Assembly: GCF_905475395.1 (NCBI RefSeq) | Contig: NC_058337.1 | Span: 86,732,368-86,796,367 of the forward strand | Reading direction: 5' to 3' | DNA from: Chrysoperla carnea | Taxonomy: Eukaryota; Arthropoda; Insecta; Neuroptera; Chrysopidae | DNA length: 64,000 nt | Part shown: positions 1-11,741 of the stretch, piece by piece | Layout of the letters: the number at the start of each line of letters is the position of its first letter | How positions within the stretch are numbered: the first letter of the stretch is position 1 | Notes under the pieces: model-generated | Databases searched by the model: none | The model's input: the letters and a program-made list of their open reading frames with translations, nothing else | What the model was told of the DNA's origin: nothing | Position numbers and translations under genes: made by a program

Positions 1-429
1 TTGTTTGAAATTTTTCAGAAAGACGGACAGGGAAACTTTAATATTTCCTTAAATATTTAAATACTACTCAACAATTTTCTTGCATACTTTATCTTACATA
101 CTTTTACATTTCAAGAATTGAACTTTACATTAATAACATTTTACGTACCTGTAGTAATAACCTAAAGAAAATTTAATAAAATAGTTAAATTAAATTAAGG
201 ATGTAGAAGCAGGATAGCACTCAAAGGTTATGGCTTGATTTTTTTTTTTATATCCGATTGAAATAAATATAAATCATATATCAAATTTTGAGTGGGAAGG
301 AGGGGGGGCACTGAGGTCTTTAATTTATTATTCAATGTTGAAATTCGCAGTTTCCATGCACTGCTCTGATGGATAAGATCTCAAAAAACCACATATTTTG
401 AAAGTTTTAGATAATTTTCACTTGGAATA
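1..429. other. No gene seen (probably intron of the lipase gene)
   Basis: AT-rich sequence with a poly-T run near 240 and a short G run near 300. I see no exon, RNA or repeat boundary. Because the first visible lipase exon starts at 1195 in mid-protein, this is most likely intron of that gene. Confidence 0.4.
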
Positions 430-860
430 AAAAAAGACGAATAAAAAAAACTTTTTAATAGAAAGTAAACATATTAGCAATGGCATAGAAAAGAAAAAAT
501 CCATGTGTCACCGTCCATATAAGGGATGTATGAGCAGGGAAAATTCAGGATTGAAATTATTTTTAACTTTGATGATGAATTTTATTATGACTCCATGAAT
601 CTTGAAGAAAAATAAGGGCAACAATTTTCGATGTCTGCCTTGATTTTCGAAATATCGACAGCTGCATATTTAAACTAAATTTTCAATTTTCCATACTTTG
701 AAAAATACTCCAGTTATCGTAAAATTGTATTCTTTTTAAAATTGTATTTTTCGTGTTATATCATCAAGGTACAAGAAAATTCAGCATCAAAATTTTTATT
801 TAATTTTTGGCTTTTACTGAAAGTTTCTACCCTGCCTCTATACGTCCTTAAAAACTAGAT
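430..860 (+). repeat. Dispersed repeat family B, copy 1
   Basis: This stretch resembles, base block by base block, the sequence at about 10080-10217 plus 11239-11560. Shared blocks include TTTTTAATAGAAAGTAAAC, a TATAAGG-ATGTA block, GATTGAAATTATTTTTA and the GAATTTTATT-A-GACTCCATGAAT region. Copy 2 is interrupted by a hAT-type element; this copy is not, so it shows the uninterrupted site. The family identity is unknown and no coding potential is evident. Confidence 0.55.
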
Positions 861-1194
861 TTCAAAGTAAACGCTACTATAGCTCTCTTAAACTTAATAT
901 TTATTTGTATTTGATAGAGAAATACCATAATTCACATTTTAAAATTATTTTTCTTTTCATTTCTTTTCACACTATTACAATAAAATGCAATTACCTACAA
1001 CAATAATTTTAATATTCCAACGGTTAAATGATAAAATAAAAAATAATTGTCACCCACTTATTTGGAGAAACTATTCTAGCGTGGTATCTACATACTTTTT
1101 TTACCGTTAGCTACCTGATTATTTAACTGATTTGATTCGCTCCATTAGCAAAAAATTATTTCTTATAATTACATCTCTGTTTTTTTGTTTTCAG

Positions 1195-4100
1195 GAAGAA
1201 TGTAATATAATTTGTGTAGATTGGGAAGCAGGTGCTGTTATACCCAATTATGTACGTGCAGCTGCGAATACACGTTTAGTTGGCGCACAATTAGCACGAT
1301 TATTACGTGGATTACATGAGAACTCTGGTCTATCATTGCATAATATGCATTTAATTGGTTTTAGTTTAGGCGCACACGTAGCTGGTTTTACAGGCACTGA
1401 GTTGGGTGGGAATATCAGCCGAATAACAGGTAATTTTATTTTATTGGTATTCGTGAATGAAATTATCCTTGAGGAACGTTATTTTTTAAGAAATTCCTAG
1501 AAGAGAGTATTGATAATCAGTTCTGGGCTACACATTGAGCGGATTAGGCAACAACCTAGGAGCCCCAGGGAAAGGTCAAAAGAGAAAAAGACAAATTTTT
1601 ACGAGAAGCGGCATAAAGGGATGTCAAGTTGATTTACGAAGACTAAAAAACAAGCAACACAGCGCGATCTGATTTTTACATTCTATAGGGGCCTCGGAGG
1701 ATTGCATTTCATGTATCAGCCGATTTCCAAAATTGCTTTCCGTACTAGAGTTATTGATTTCGAGACAATTTTTAGGAAACTGAGCTGCGGAGACCTTACT
1801 TACTCTGCAATTCAATAAATACCTCATCTATTTAGATTAGAATTATTCTATTATTTTAAAACTAGGAAGCAATTTTTAAAGTTTTCCTCAAGTTAACTTT
1901 GTCTAAATACCTTTTTTTTCATATTTTATAAAATAGGTTTAGATCCTGCTGGTCCATTATTTGAATCGCAAGACCCAAGAGCACGTTTGGATTCTTCAGA
2001 TGCATTATTTGTCGATGTAGTCCATAGCAATGGCGAAAATTTAATTTTAGGTGGTCTTGGATCATGGCAACCGATGGGACATGTAGATTTTTATCCAAAC
2101 GGTGGTCGAATGCAAAAAGGATGCTCAAATTTATTTGTAGGAGCAGTTAGTGATATAATTTGGTGTAAGGCAACTTCTTTTAAATTTTTAATCTAAAAAA
2201 TTATAAATTAATAGCTCGGAAATAAAATAAGGCCAGTTTTAGAAGATTTTTGGTATTGAATAGACGGCATACATGTACCAACATAATTTTTTAATCTCAC
2301 GAGTGTAATTTATTTAATTATTGGCTTGACAGCGAATAGCAGATTAACTCGAATACTCAGTAATTGAGACAAGAAAATTCTAAGTTCAAAAATTAGACTT
2401 ACTTCTCCAATTGAAGAAGTGAGAAGTGAGAGTTTTAAATATTTTCAAATCGGTTAGTCAGTAGCAAAATGAAATTTTCCTATTTCTAACGCATTAACTG
2501 GCGCAGTTAGGCTTGAAATGTGAAGAAAAGAGTTAATAAGAATTTTGAAAATTATTGATTTGGGATTTCTCAAAATTTCAACGATGCTATCGGTAATAGA
2601 ATATCGAATGAAACAACTAAATATTAAATACATTTATTTTATTATAGCATCAGCCGTGGAAGGCCGATCACTATGCAATCATCGACGTGCTTACAAGTTT
2701 TTTACAGACTCAGTATCACCCAAATGTCAATTTCCAGCATTTCCTTGTGAATCTTATGAAAAATTTCTTGCAGGAAAATGTTTTCCATGTACAGCAGGAA
2801 GGTACTATAAATTACAAATATATTTTCAGAAACATTGTTATGACTTTTATCAATTTGGTTAACTATTATTATATTATTTGAAAGGCAATGTGGAAATATG
2901 GGTTACTATGCGGACAAATCAACAGCACGTGGTCAATTATATCTTATAACGCGTGATGAAGAACCATTTTGTGGTAGGTTAACAATTTTTAATAGTTAAA
3001 AAAAACCTTGGGAATATTTTCTTTCTCGGGAACTCATCCATCCATAAATTACGTCACAAATTTAGGATTTTTAACCTCCCCTCCCCCTTGTCACAGTTGG
3101 TCACTTTGGTTTATATTTTAAATTTTAACATGGGACGTCACAAAGCTTTTGACCCCCCCCCCTATCTCTTACAACACAATGTCACATTTCGTTTACCCCT
3201 TTCTCCCCCTTGACGTGTGACGTAATTTTTTGGCGGTCCCTATTTTACATATAAAGTTACTTGCAATCATAAAAGCCCGTGGCTAGGCAAAGTAAACGGT
3301 CTTGGGCTTGGTCTTGCTTCATAGAAAAATCCCTTAGCTCAGTTTTATAAAATTCTAATCACATTCGCAAAACGGCAAAACTCATTGTTAAACATAGTGA
3401 AACTAGAAATAAAGTTTGGGGGAAAAGAAATGGCAAGTCTCCCAAGACTCTACCGAGATCGAAACCATGTGGTCTTGGTCTTACAAGTTTTGCGAAATCA
3501 AGGCCAAGGATGTTTGGCCATCACTACTTTGAATGTCTTTAATCAGTTTAGGTATAAAACAAATTTTAGTCCCTGGATGACTTTGTATGTTTCTCAAATC
3601 TTAAAAATGTTTAAATTGTTTTAGCTCACCAATATCATGTAAAAATTGAAAGTTCTCCAAGTGATGTACCAGTTGTAAGTTATGGAAAAATTTTAATTGC
3701 AATAGTTGGAGAGTCAGAATTAAATGAGACATTTACAATGACCCAGTAAGCGATTTAAAAGAGCATTTTAGAAAATAACCACTCTAAACATCTACTTATA
3801 AAATTTCTACTTTCAGTAAAGATGATGCTGAACTAGTTTTGGGTGGATCATTATCAAAAATTCTTGTACCTCATCCAGTATTAGGTGAACCAACAAAAAT
3901 ACAAATATTATACATAGCTTACAGTGGATGGTTATCGTCTGGTTTAGCACGTTGGAAAATTGATAAAGTTTCTTTCACTGATAGTTTTGGTAGAGTTTTA
4001 TCTGTCTGCCAAAAAGGTTTGGATTTAGAAACGGGTAAATCAGTTCTTTTACCATTACATGAAGGTGATTGTGAACCATCAACGACTGAAAATCAGGTAA

Positions 4101-7100
4101 TTTACGGAAAATCAGATGATGCTACTTACACAGAAGGTTGGCTCTGGAACGAAAAGAACAAAAAAATTCTAACTGGAATATTTGACGGTTTAAAGAAAAT
4201 TTCCCCTTTCAGTTAGTTTTTGCCACACCGATTTTCTTATACGTATTTATTTTGCACAAATTTTCCTCCAACTACCGCTCATGCCGTTTACCACCGCTTC
4301 GTACACTTCCTGACTTTAGTACTTCATCTAAAGAATAAAAATTCTGGTAACATTTCATACCACTCCTGTAGGTTTTAGTCTCGTACAGCATTGGCCGATT
4401 CTAGGCAGTACCTTTAACTATCCTAAAAGAAGTATGAATATCCTGCAGACAAGATTTTAGTGTCTATTATTTTCTCCGCTGGTACAAAACTTTGTGCACA
4501 TGAACATCCCTGGTGGAAAAAATATTTGAAGAAAGAATAAGAAATTCTGGAAAAGTCTTAGGAATTTTGAATTTCTCAACGTTTTCGGACTATAGTTTAT
4601 TTCAAAGATATTCAGAGTTCTTAATACTTTTTTAAACTTTCTAAGACTTTTTCAGAGTTTCCTAAGACTTTTTAAGACTTATTCTTTTTTCAAATATTTT
4701 TTCCACCAGGGATATGCCCTAAAATATTAGAGAAATAAAGAAAAAGAGGTTATTATTAAAGAAAAAAAATTATTGCACCATCTTTACTTAGAGAAGAAAG
4801 AAATTCAATCCTTTTTCGTTTCTCTAATTGCTCGAACGATTCTTTGATTTTAAAGTATTCAATGAATAATATTATAGTTCTAATTTTACTTCGATTATTT
4901 CGAAAAATACAATTAGGAAGATAAGTAACAATATGAACTACTAAGGATAGCTAGTTTGATTCTAAGGGATTCAAGGGTTGAAAGTGTAATATTCCTTATT
5001 TGTAAATTATAAATAATAAAAATATAATTTAAAAAAAATCCTTTTTCCCAAAAGTTTCCACATTTGAATTTTGTTATCATTAATAAATATACGGAATGTG
5101 TAAGACATTGTTTTCTTTATTATTTATGGGTATTAATTATAACATTATAACAAGCCTTGGCTCTATCAGTTCACAAACTATCTGAAAATAACTCCAAACA
5201 TGATCGGGGTAATATTGAATATTCATGTTTTTGGGGAGAGCCAAAATATCAGTAGTCTTTCCAAAAAACTCTTTTCTCATTTTTTCACTTCATTTTTTGT
5301 CCTCTTGGTACGGGAAACAATTGAATAAATACACAGATTTCGCCTTTGAAGCCAAAGGAGATGGTACCAACTTACCATAAGTTTTTCTCCAATTACAAAG
5401 AAAACTATAAAAAAAATCTCAATACATATCTCCCGAAACAACAAAATTCGTCTTTTAACCCTGAAAGGTGGAAACGCTGAGGTTATGTGGATATCACTTT
5501 TACCTAGTAGCGTGTTTTGTGTTCAAACATTGGGCTAACTTTCAAAATATGAGCTTTGGGCTAACTTGCAAACTATCCAAGATCCATAATATGGTTATGA
5601 AAAGAAAAGGATCATCAACCGCTAATGCGTATGGGTACTCGATATGGGTATCAAGCGAAAAGAACACATTGAAAGAGCACACTAAAAGGACAAAAATAAT
5701 GATAAATCAAAAATCCAATTTCACAAAATTTGATCTCAGTCTCTATATATGATAATTTTTTGATGACACTTTTACGTTTCTCCAGGTTTTGATCTAAGGA
5801 AGAGTAACAAGCACGTTTTTAACTGGTCACTTCTACCCTCCCCTCAATCTTGGTATGCCCATGAAAACACTAAATATCTGTTGTAATGTATGTGTACTTA
5901 CTTATGGTAATCCCCTCTCCCGGTGCATTATGTTAAAAAAACTTCCATTTGTCTCTGAAATCACGTTCTTATTTTGCCTTGATAACAAATTTTAATTGTT
6001 TCGTAAAGGATATGTGCATTTACATTTAATATACTTCTGTGAATGTCACGAACACAGACGTCACGTCATATTATCTGTTGGCAGACTATTGGATGCTGCT
6101 CAAATAATAACATGAATAACAATGACAAAGGTCAGCATAATGAACTAGAATTTTCAAACCACGGCGAACATTTCTGTGTTATTAGAATCATCGAAAGCTA
6201 TTTCTAAATTTATAAGCCTATGTTTTAACGTATAATTTATTCATTTTACAAGGATACACCATCAAAAAATTTAACAAATAATTATGAACCTGAAGCTATT
6301 GAATCCACATCACGACAAAATGGAACAAAAAAGAAATTGGAAGCTTATAAAAGTATAACCAGCTCAAATAAATTTATACCAACACCGGTAATAAAAATTG
6401 GTAATGAAGCCGTAAACACTGTGTTCTCAGAAGACCGTAAAGATGATTTTGAAATAATAAAAAATGATTCAACATTTAATATACCATGGAAGCCAATTGA
6501 TGGTGAATACTTTGGTGAAAATTCATTAGATGAGACTGAAGAAGAAAAAGAATCAAGTAGAGCTCTAAATACTAGAGCTGTAAAGAAAACTACTTTAAAT
6601 AATACAAGTAAGTGGTAAAAATTGAATTATTTTTTGTTTTTATACCATGTATATATGAAATATACATACTATATATTAAGTTTAGTCCAAAGGTTGTAAC
6701 GCCTAAAAATATTCATGCTACGAAAAAAATTTTGGTATAGGTGTTCATAGAATCACCTAATTAGCCCATTTCCGGTTGTCCGTCCGTCCGTCCGTCCGTC
6801 CGTCCGTCCGTCTGTGGACACGATAACTCAAAAACGAAAAGAGATATCAAGATGAAATTTTTATAGCGTACTCAGGACCTAAAAACTGAGGTCAAGTTCG
6901 TAAATGAGCAATATGAGTCAATTGGGTCTTGGGTCCGTAGGACCCATCTTGTAAACCGTTAGAGATAGAACAAAAGTTTAAATGTAGAAAATGTTCTTTA
7001 TAAAAAAATAAACAACCTTTGTTAGAAAAATTTTTTTGTAAACTTCACTATTTACCCACGAGGGCGCTTATTAGGTGCAAATTTTATAGTATGCATTAAT

Positions 7101-8490
7101 ATGGGAATATCAGTGTGTGTGTAGCTATTTAAAAGTGGATGTCTTTTTTTATTAACGTGACGTCAAAAAACAAACGATTGCTTCATCAACACTGTCTATA
7201 CATGGTATTTCAACAATTAACTCAGTCAATTGTTTGTTTTCACTTTTTTTAATTAATTTCCGATTTTAGAGACAATCTTTCAACATAAATTACATTGGCC
7301 ACCGCTGATTTAAATTTTCAAATTTTGTTTTAGATTCATCAATATCGATAATGCATAAAGAAGTCGTTGAACCTATACTAAAACCGAATCAATTAGCAAA
7401 TAAAATTGCACGATCGCATAATATAAATACCGTTAAAACAAAACATGAAATCTCCGAGCCAATATTATTATCAACAACAACGAAATCAAATAATAATGGA
7501 ATTCCATCATCAACAACATATCTTAAAACCTACTCAACAAGTCATAACAATGATTGGATTCCAACAATCACATCACAAAAAACACCACCAAAACTTCCGA
7601 TAAGTATATGGAACGAGAATAAAAATAACACCCTTAACTTAAAAATATCAAATACGTCCACAGTTGGACCACGGAATAAACGAAATTATACAAGCGGAAA
7701 TTATCGAAACAGTCGAACAAATACAAACAATAATATCCATAATTTTAATTTAACGTTTGACGATAATTCCAAATCACAAAACAATAATATTATCTCAATA
7801 ACTGTGCAGTTACTACCCCATCGATTAGCTAACATGTTGGAACAAGCTGAACGTTATGCACGTATGACATTATTACCATTAATTAGTGCGCATACTCCAA
7901 AAATTTTAAGTGATTTTGTGAGTACATTTACTAATGAACATAATACACCGAAATACTTACCATTACCATTTCAAGAAATCGAATTGAAATCAACCGAACA
8001 AACAATTAGCCATCAAGAACCACATTCAACCACAATTTGGAATGAAATTATGGATCAATTGGATATTTCCAATTCAATAAATGAAACATATATTTCAGAT
8101 GATTTAAAAAATGATACACAGATTTTTACAACTGAAAGTAGTGTTGATATTACAACACAAAATAATGAATCGTTATTTATTGTTTATCCAGTTTCAACAG
8201 AAAATTCAAATAATAATATATCAGTGCCAAAATCGGTTAATATTTTTGTAGATACAAATAATACTTTTGATAATAATTTAAACATTGGTGAAATAATAAT
8301 GACACCGCCATTAAATAATAAAACAGAAGATGAATTAATTAAAACAAATAAATTATATGTAAATTTACCAATTTTTAATGAGACTGCTTCTGTTAGTACA
8401 CCTAAAATGAATAAGACAAGTATGGAGAAAAAGTCAAAATATATTCCCTTAAATTTTGATACTGCAATGAATAATTCATCTAATAATTAA
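1195..8490 (+). CDS. Secreted lipase, pancreatic-lipase family with PLAT domain (5' end outside window)
   Basis: Eight exons join in frame: 1195-1429, 1937-2164, 2648-2801, 2885-2973, 3625-3745, 3817-4096, 6253-6607 and 7334-8490 (stop TAA at 8488). All junctions are GT-AG and the sum is 2619 bases, 872 residues plus stop. The family hydrolyses ester bonds of triglycerides or phospholipids outside the cell. The nucleophile elbow GFSLG has its Ser codon at 1363. The Asp of GLDPAGP is split across the first intron (Asp codon 1942). The His of LCNHRRA is at 2680. Cys-rich lid-to-C-terminal segments follow. The PLAT-like beta domain lies in exons 3625-4096 (YHVKIES to CQKGLD). The signal peptide and first part of the hydrolase fold are upstream of the window. 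Reading past the donor at 4097 would add 39 residues and stop at 4216, a possible short isoform. Whether it is an active triglyceride lipase is inference; all three triad residues are present. Confidence 0.9.
3028..3240. mobile_element. Small inverted-repeat element (MITE) in a lipase intron
   Basis: The ends pair imperfectly: GGGAACTCATCC and CATAAATTACGTCAC on the left against GTGTGACGTAATTT and GGCGGTCCC on the right. The interior has C-rich runs around 3075 and 3155. It lies wholly within the intron 2974-3624. It has no coding capacity, and I do not assign a superfamily. Confidence 0.5.
4508..4711. mobile_element. MITE with ~37-bp terminal inverted repeats
   Basis: CCCTGGTGGAAAAAATATTT at the left end is mirrored by AAATATTTTTTCCACCAGGG at the right end. 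The pairing continues inward through AAGAATAAG / CTTATTCTT. The 204-bp element lies in the large lipase intron 4097-6252. The interior repeats an AGACTTTTT-type motif. I could not identify a clear target duplication. Confidence 0.7.
4712..6252. other. Remainder of the 2.2-kb lipase intron
   Basis: Intron between exons ending 4096 and starting 6253. The acceptor is TTTTACAAG at 6244-6252. An open stretch at 5468-5752 has no recognisable protein features and is probably chance. Confidence 0.5.
6253..8490 (+). other. Asn/Ser/Thr-rich C-terminal tail of the lipase (last two exons)
   Basis: Exons 6253-6607 and 7334-8490 encode about 504 residues after the PLAT domain, longer than the visible catalytic and PLAT parts together. 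The tail is dominated by Asn, Thr and Ser with many N-x-S/T sequons, typical of disordered, glycosylated secreted protein. One ordered-looking island near 7795-7930 (ISITVQLLPHRLANMLEQAE and following) breaks the low complexity and may be a conserved helix. The intron phases match exactly (phase 0 at 4096/6253; phase 1 at 6607/7334), which supports these exons as part of the lipase and not a separate gene. Some large insect lipase-related proteins also carry long tails; I do not assign an orthologue. Confidence 0.75.
6641..7245 (+). repeat. Dispersed repeat family A, copy 1
   Basis: Starts ATACCATGTATA and ends near TATACATGGTATTTCAAC, so the ends form a short inverted repeat. Diagnostic internal blocks are a (GTCC)n microsatellite at 6778-6812, CGAAAAGAGATATCAAG, GTAGGACCCATCTTGTAAAC and AACTCAGTCAATTGTTTG. 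It fills most of the lipase intron 6608-7333. Other copies are at 9440, 22900 and 46310. Confidence 0.75.
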
Positions 8491-9439
8491 TTTCCAGCTA
8501 AAATACTTCCCCGGTCCTCGCGGCCCTACTACGGGAATTTATCATTGAAATAGGTACAGACGCGCTTATTGTGTTATGCCCATGCGATTGCTATCAATTG
8601 ATAGCAATTCATAAAATTCGTTTAAAATTGCCAAAATTAAATACAATTTAAAAAAAAAAGTATTCTGCTTTACAGTTTTACGCGGATACGTCTATGTATA
8701 AGAGAGTAGTCAAGCTTACCGATTTAATTCTCTTATGCGCCAACAGATGGCGTTGTCAATGTAGTAGAGCTCATATTTACCGATTTCGTTCACCAATGCA
8801 CCAAAAGATGGGGTTTGTGCATGTGCACCAGTTCACGAAATGACCCCTAAACGATAACATATACGTATCCACATCAAAGAGAAACAGGAAAATAAAAGAA
8901 AAAAATAAGAATGAATATTGGTTTTTTGAAAATGAGATTTACTTATCTTTTGTAGAATCAAGTTGGAAATTTTAATAGAGTAATTATGAAAAGAAATATT
9001 ATTTATTTATTGTTTTGTTTTTAATATGGCCTTTATTAAATGATGTCATTGACTGTTAAAATATATTTTTATATTTTACAAGATTTAAATTGTTTTATTT
9101 TTTATTTTTTTAAATACCTCAAATAGACAAATTAATAGGTAATTATCTGTTTGTGATTGATGTAAAAAAAATTTCGCTTAAAATATATTTATTTAATAAA
9201 AAAAACTGTATGAACATTTATTTTTTCCTTATTCAATATTTTTGTTAATATTTTCCTTATCGAGAAAGTAGATTGTGGGTATTGAGTATGCATCTAAAAG
9301 AAATGTTATTAGGTAGGTATATCTGAGCTTGTTTTTAAGAGATTATTAATAACATTCTTTTATAATTGATTTAAAATAAAAAAAGATGCACAAAAACTTT
9401 CAACAAGTTTTTTAGGCTTAAAGTAATTTAAAAAAAAAA
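8491..9439. other. Lipase 3' flank, including an imperfect inverted repeat 8682-8871
   Basis: After the lipase stop there is AT-rich sequence with AATAAA-like signals (for example near 8892 and 9197); I cannot tell which is used. GCGGATACGTCTATGT near 8682 is mirrored by ACATATACGTATCCAC near 8858-8872, a possible 190-bp MITE. Inside it GCGCCAACAGATGGCG is itself nearly palindromic. Confidence 0.35.
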
Positions 9440-9970
9440 GTGAAATAAACAATTGACTGAGTTAATTGTAGAAATACCATGTATAGACAGTGTTAATTAC
9501 TCTATCACATTACACATGCATAGATGACACACATATACTGATGTAACTGATATACCCACATAATACATACTATACAATTTGCGCATAATTTGCGCTCTCA
9601 CGGGTAAACAGTGATGTTTACGAAAAAATGTTTCAAACAAAAGTTGTTTAATTTTTTATAAGAAACATTTTTTATATTTAAACTTTTGTTCTATCTCTAA
9701 CGGTTTATAAGTGGATCCTACGGACCCGAGACCCAATTGACTTATGTTGCTCATTTACGAACTTGACCTCACTTTTTACGTCCTAAGCACGCTATTAAAT
9801 TTCAGCTTGATATCTCTTTTCGTTTTTGAGTAATCGTGATGACAGACGGGCAGACAGACGACAGACAGACAGACAGACAACCGGAAATGGACTAATTAGG
9901 TGATTCTATGATTTTTAGCGTTGCAAACTTGGGAATAAACTTAATATACTATGTATATTTCAAATATACA
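9440..9970 (-). repeat. Dispersed repeat family A, copy 2 (reverse orientation)
   Basis: Reverse complement of the family at 6641. It reads AACAATTGACTGAGTTAATT, then a GACAGACAGACAGAC microsatellite at 9841-9880, then ACTATGTATATTTCAAATAT. With copy 1 it brackets the last lipase exon as an inverted pair. Confidence 0.75.
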
Positions 9971-10217
9971 AATTTTAAATTAATATTTAGTTTAAGATTG
10001 GGAAAAATTAATTTTGCAAGGGCAATTACTAGTGCCTTAGACGAATGTACCCATTATGTTTCTAAATAAATTTAACAAAATGACATTTGCGAATGAAACA
10101 AAATTTAAAAAGAAATTTTTTAATAGAAAGTAAACTTATTAGCAATAAAAAAGAAACAAACCAAGTGTCTCCATCGATATAAGGAATGTAGGAGTAGGGG
10201 AGATTATGGGTTGAATA

Positions 10218-11238
10218 CAGGGCCGGATTAACCCTCAACGGGGCCCTAGGCAACCATCAATTTGGGGGCCCTTTTTTTCACGTCCGTTCCCTTCTTTTTT
10301 CGATTAAAAAATACAAACTTTTATCTTTCATAAAAATTTTATTGTCCCAATGTAATAATATCAATAAAATTACTATTTACATTTTAAACATGTCGTTTTC
10401 TACATTTGTTTTCGGCAAATTCATCAATTATATCATCAGTATCGATTTTGTTCAATAAATCTGACTCAATGCAAAGTATACCTAACATCTCGAGTCGCTT
10501 TAACTTTAGACGCTAACGATAGTTTGAGTATTTACTAGTGTATTGCACTTAAACTATCACTCCCGAAAAATCGAGCGAGAAGGTATCTCAGTGAGTGCGA
10601 GTGTTGTTGACGAAGGTTGTGGACAAGCAGGCTGCGGGGAGTCAGTGAGTGCGAGTGTTGTTGACGAAGGTTGTGGACAAGCAGGCTGCGGGAAGTTGTG
10701 AGTAAGAAGTGTTACTGTGTATGTGGTATAGCAGCGCGTCTGAACTGTATTGTGTTTGGGCGAAAAGCAGCGTATTTAAACTGAAGTGTGTTTGGCGTAT
10801 AACAGCGTATTTAAACTGTATTGTGTTTGGCGTATAGCAGCGTATTTAAACTGTATTGTGTTTGCTGTATAGCAGCGTATCTAAACTGTATTGAGGTTGT
10901 TGTATAGCAGCGTATCTAAACTGTATTACATGCGTTAATTTAGTATGAACACTGATGTGATTTTATTTCATGAATATTGATGAACTTTAATACGAACATT
11001 TTTCTATGTATATTAATTCTTAATTAAATTTCTAAATTATCCTGTACGTTGTTTAGTTGTGTCCTATTTGTCCCTGCGCAACCCCAAATATTACAAGTTC
11101 TGATTATATTTTTCTTTCACTCTCTAGAATTTTATGTTTGTAAGAAAATTTTAGAAGTCTTTTTCATTTTTCGGGGGCCCCCTAAAATCGGGGGCCCCAG
11201 GCAACTGCCTATTCTGCCTACTTGTTAATCCGGCCCTG
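10218..11238. mobile_element. Non-autonomous hAT-type element
   Basis: The terminal inverted repeats are CAGGGCCGGATTAAC on the left and GTTAATCCGGCCCTG on the right. The CAGGG start is typical of hAT elements. The subterminal regions carry further G/C-rich inverted blocks (GGGGCCC). The flanks read GTTGAATA before and GTTGAAAT after, a slightly diverged 8-bp duplication, the length expected for hAT. No transposase frame is present in the 1021 bp; most of the interior is tandem repeat and AT-rich filler. Confidence 0.8.
10591..10927 (+). repeat. Two tandem arrays inside the hAT-type element
   Basis: A 54-bp unit beginning GTGAGTGCGAGTGTTGTTG is present twice (10591 and 10645), nearly identical. 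It is followed at 10731-10927 by about 5.6 copies of a 35-bp unit with core GCAGCGTATTTAAACTGTAT. The 35-bp copies differ at several positions, so they are older than the 54-bp duplication. Confidence 0.8.
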
Positions 11239-11639
11239 GGTTGAAATTATTTTTATCTTATTTTCAACTTTGATAATGAATTTTATTTTAACTTCATGAA
11301 TGTAGATGAAAAATAAAATTTTTCGATATCTGCCTTGGTTTTGAAATATCCAAAGCTTAATAATTAAAGAAAATTTTCAATTTCAATATTTCGAAAAATA
11401 CCCCGATATCGATATCGAAACATTTTATTATTACTTTTCGTCTTATATCGTTAAGTTATAACTTAATTCGCCATCAAAATTGAAAAATTAATATATTTTA
11501 TTTGTTTACCTGAAATTACTTGATCGTCATGTTCATAAATCCTTATTTTTTTTAAATATTAAAAAAATCTACCAAAGTCACCTTATCCTAAATCATTAGA
11601 CCAAAAGAGAAAATTGTATACTCAAAATCGGATAGTTTC

Positions 11640-11741
11640 TAGTCGATTCCTTTGAAAGATAATTAATTAAAATAAAAAGATAAACTTTCAATGTTTTTGC
11701 AATCGTAAAGACGTTTGCTTCACATTTAACAATAAGAAATC
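11640..11741 (+). promoter_or_regulatory. Putative ADAM promoter/5' leader block shared with the duplicate at 20 kb
   Basis: AAAGATAAACTTTCAATGTT at 11676 is identical to 19971-19990. The following leader (TTCACATTTAACAAT versus TTCACATTAACAATG) is also conserved. No TATA box can be fixed with confidence. Conservation between the two copies is the only evidence that this is promoter or leader. Confidence 0.45.

Larger units (their letters stand above)
10080..11560 (+). repeat. Dispersed repeat family B, copy 2, split by a hAT-type insertion
   Basis: The flanks 10080-10217 and 11239-11560 are the two halves of the repeat seen intact at 430-860. The break falls in the block that reads GGATTGAAATTATTTTTA in copy 1. 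Confidence 0.55.

Noticed and set aside
5468..5752. 94-residue frame in the lipase intron
   Set aside because: No motif and it would break the phase-matched splice from 4096 to 6253.
6778..6812. (GTCC)n run as an independent microsatellite locus
   Set aside because: It is an internal part of repeat family A, seen in altered form in the other copies.
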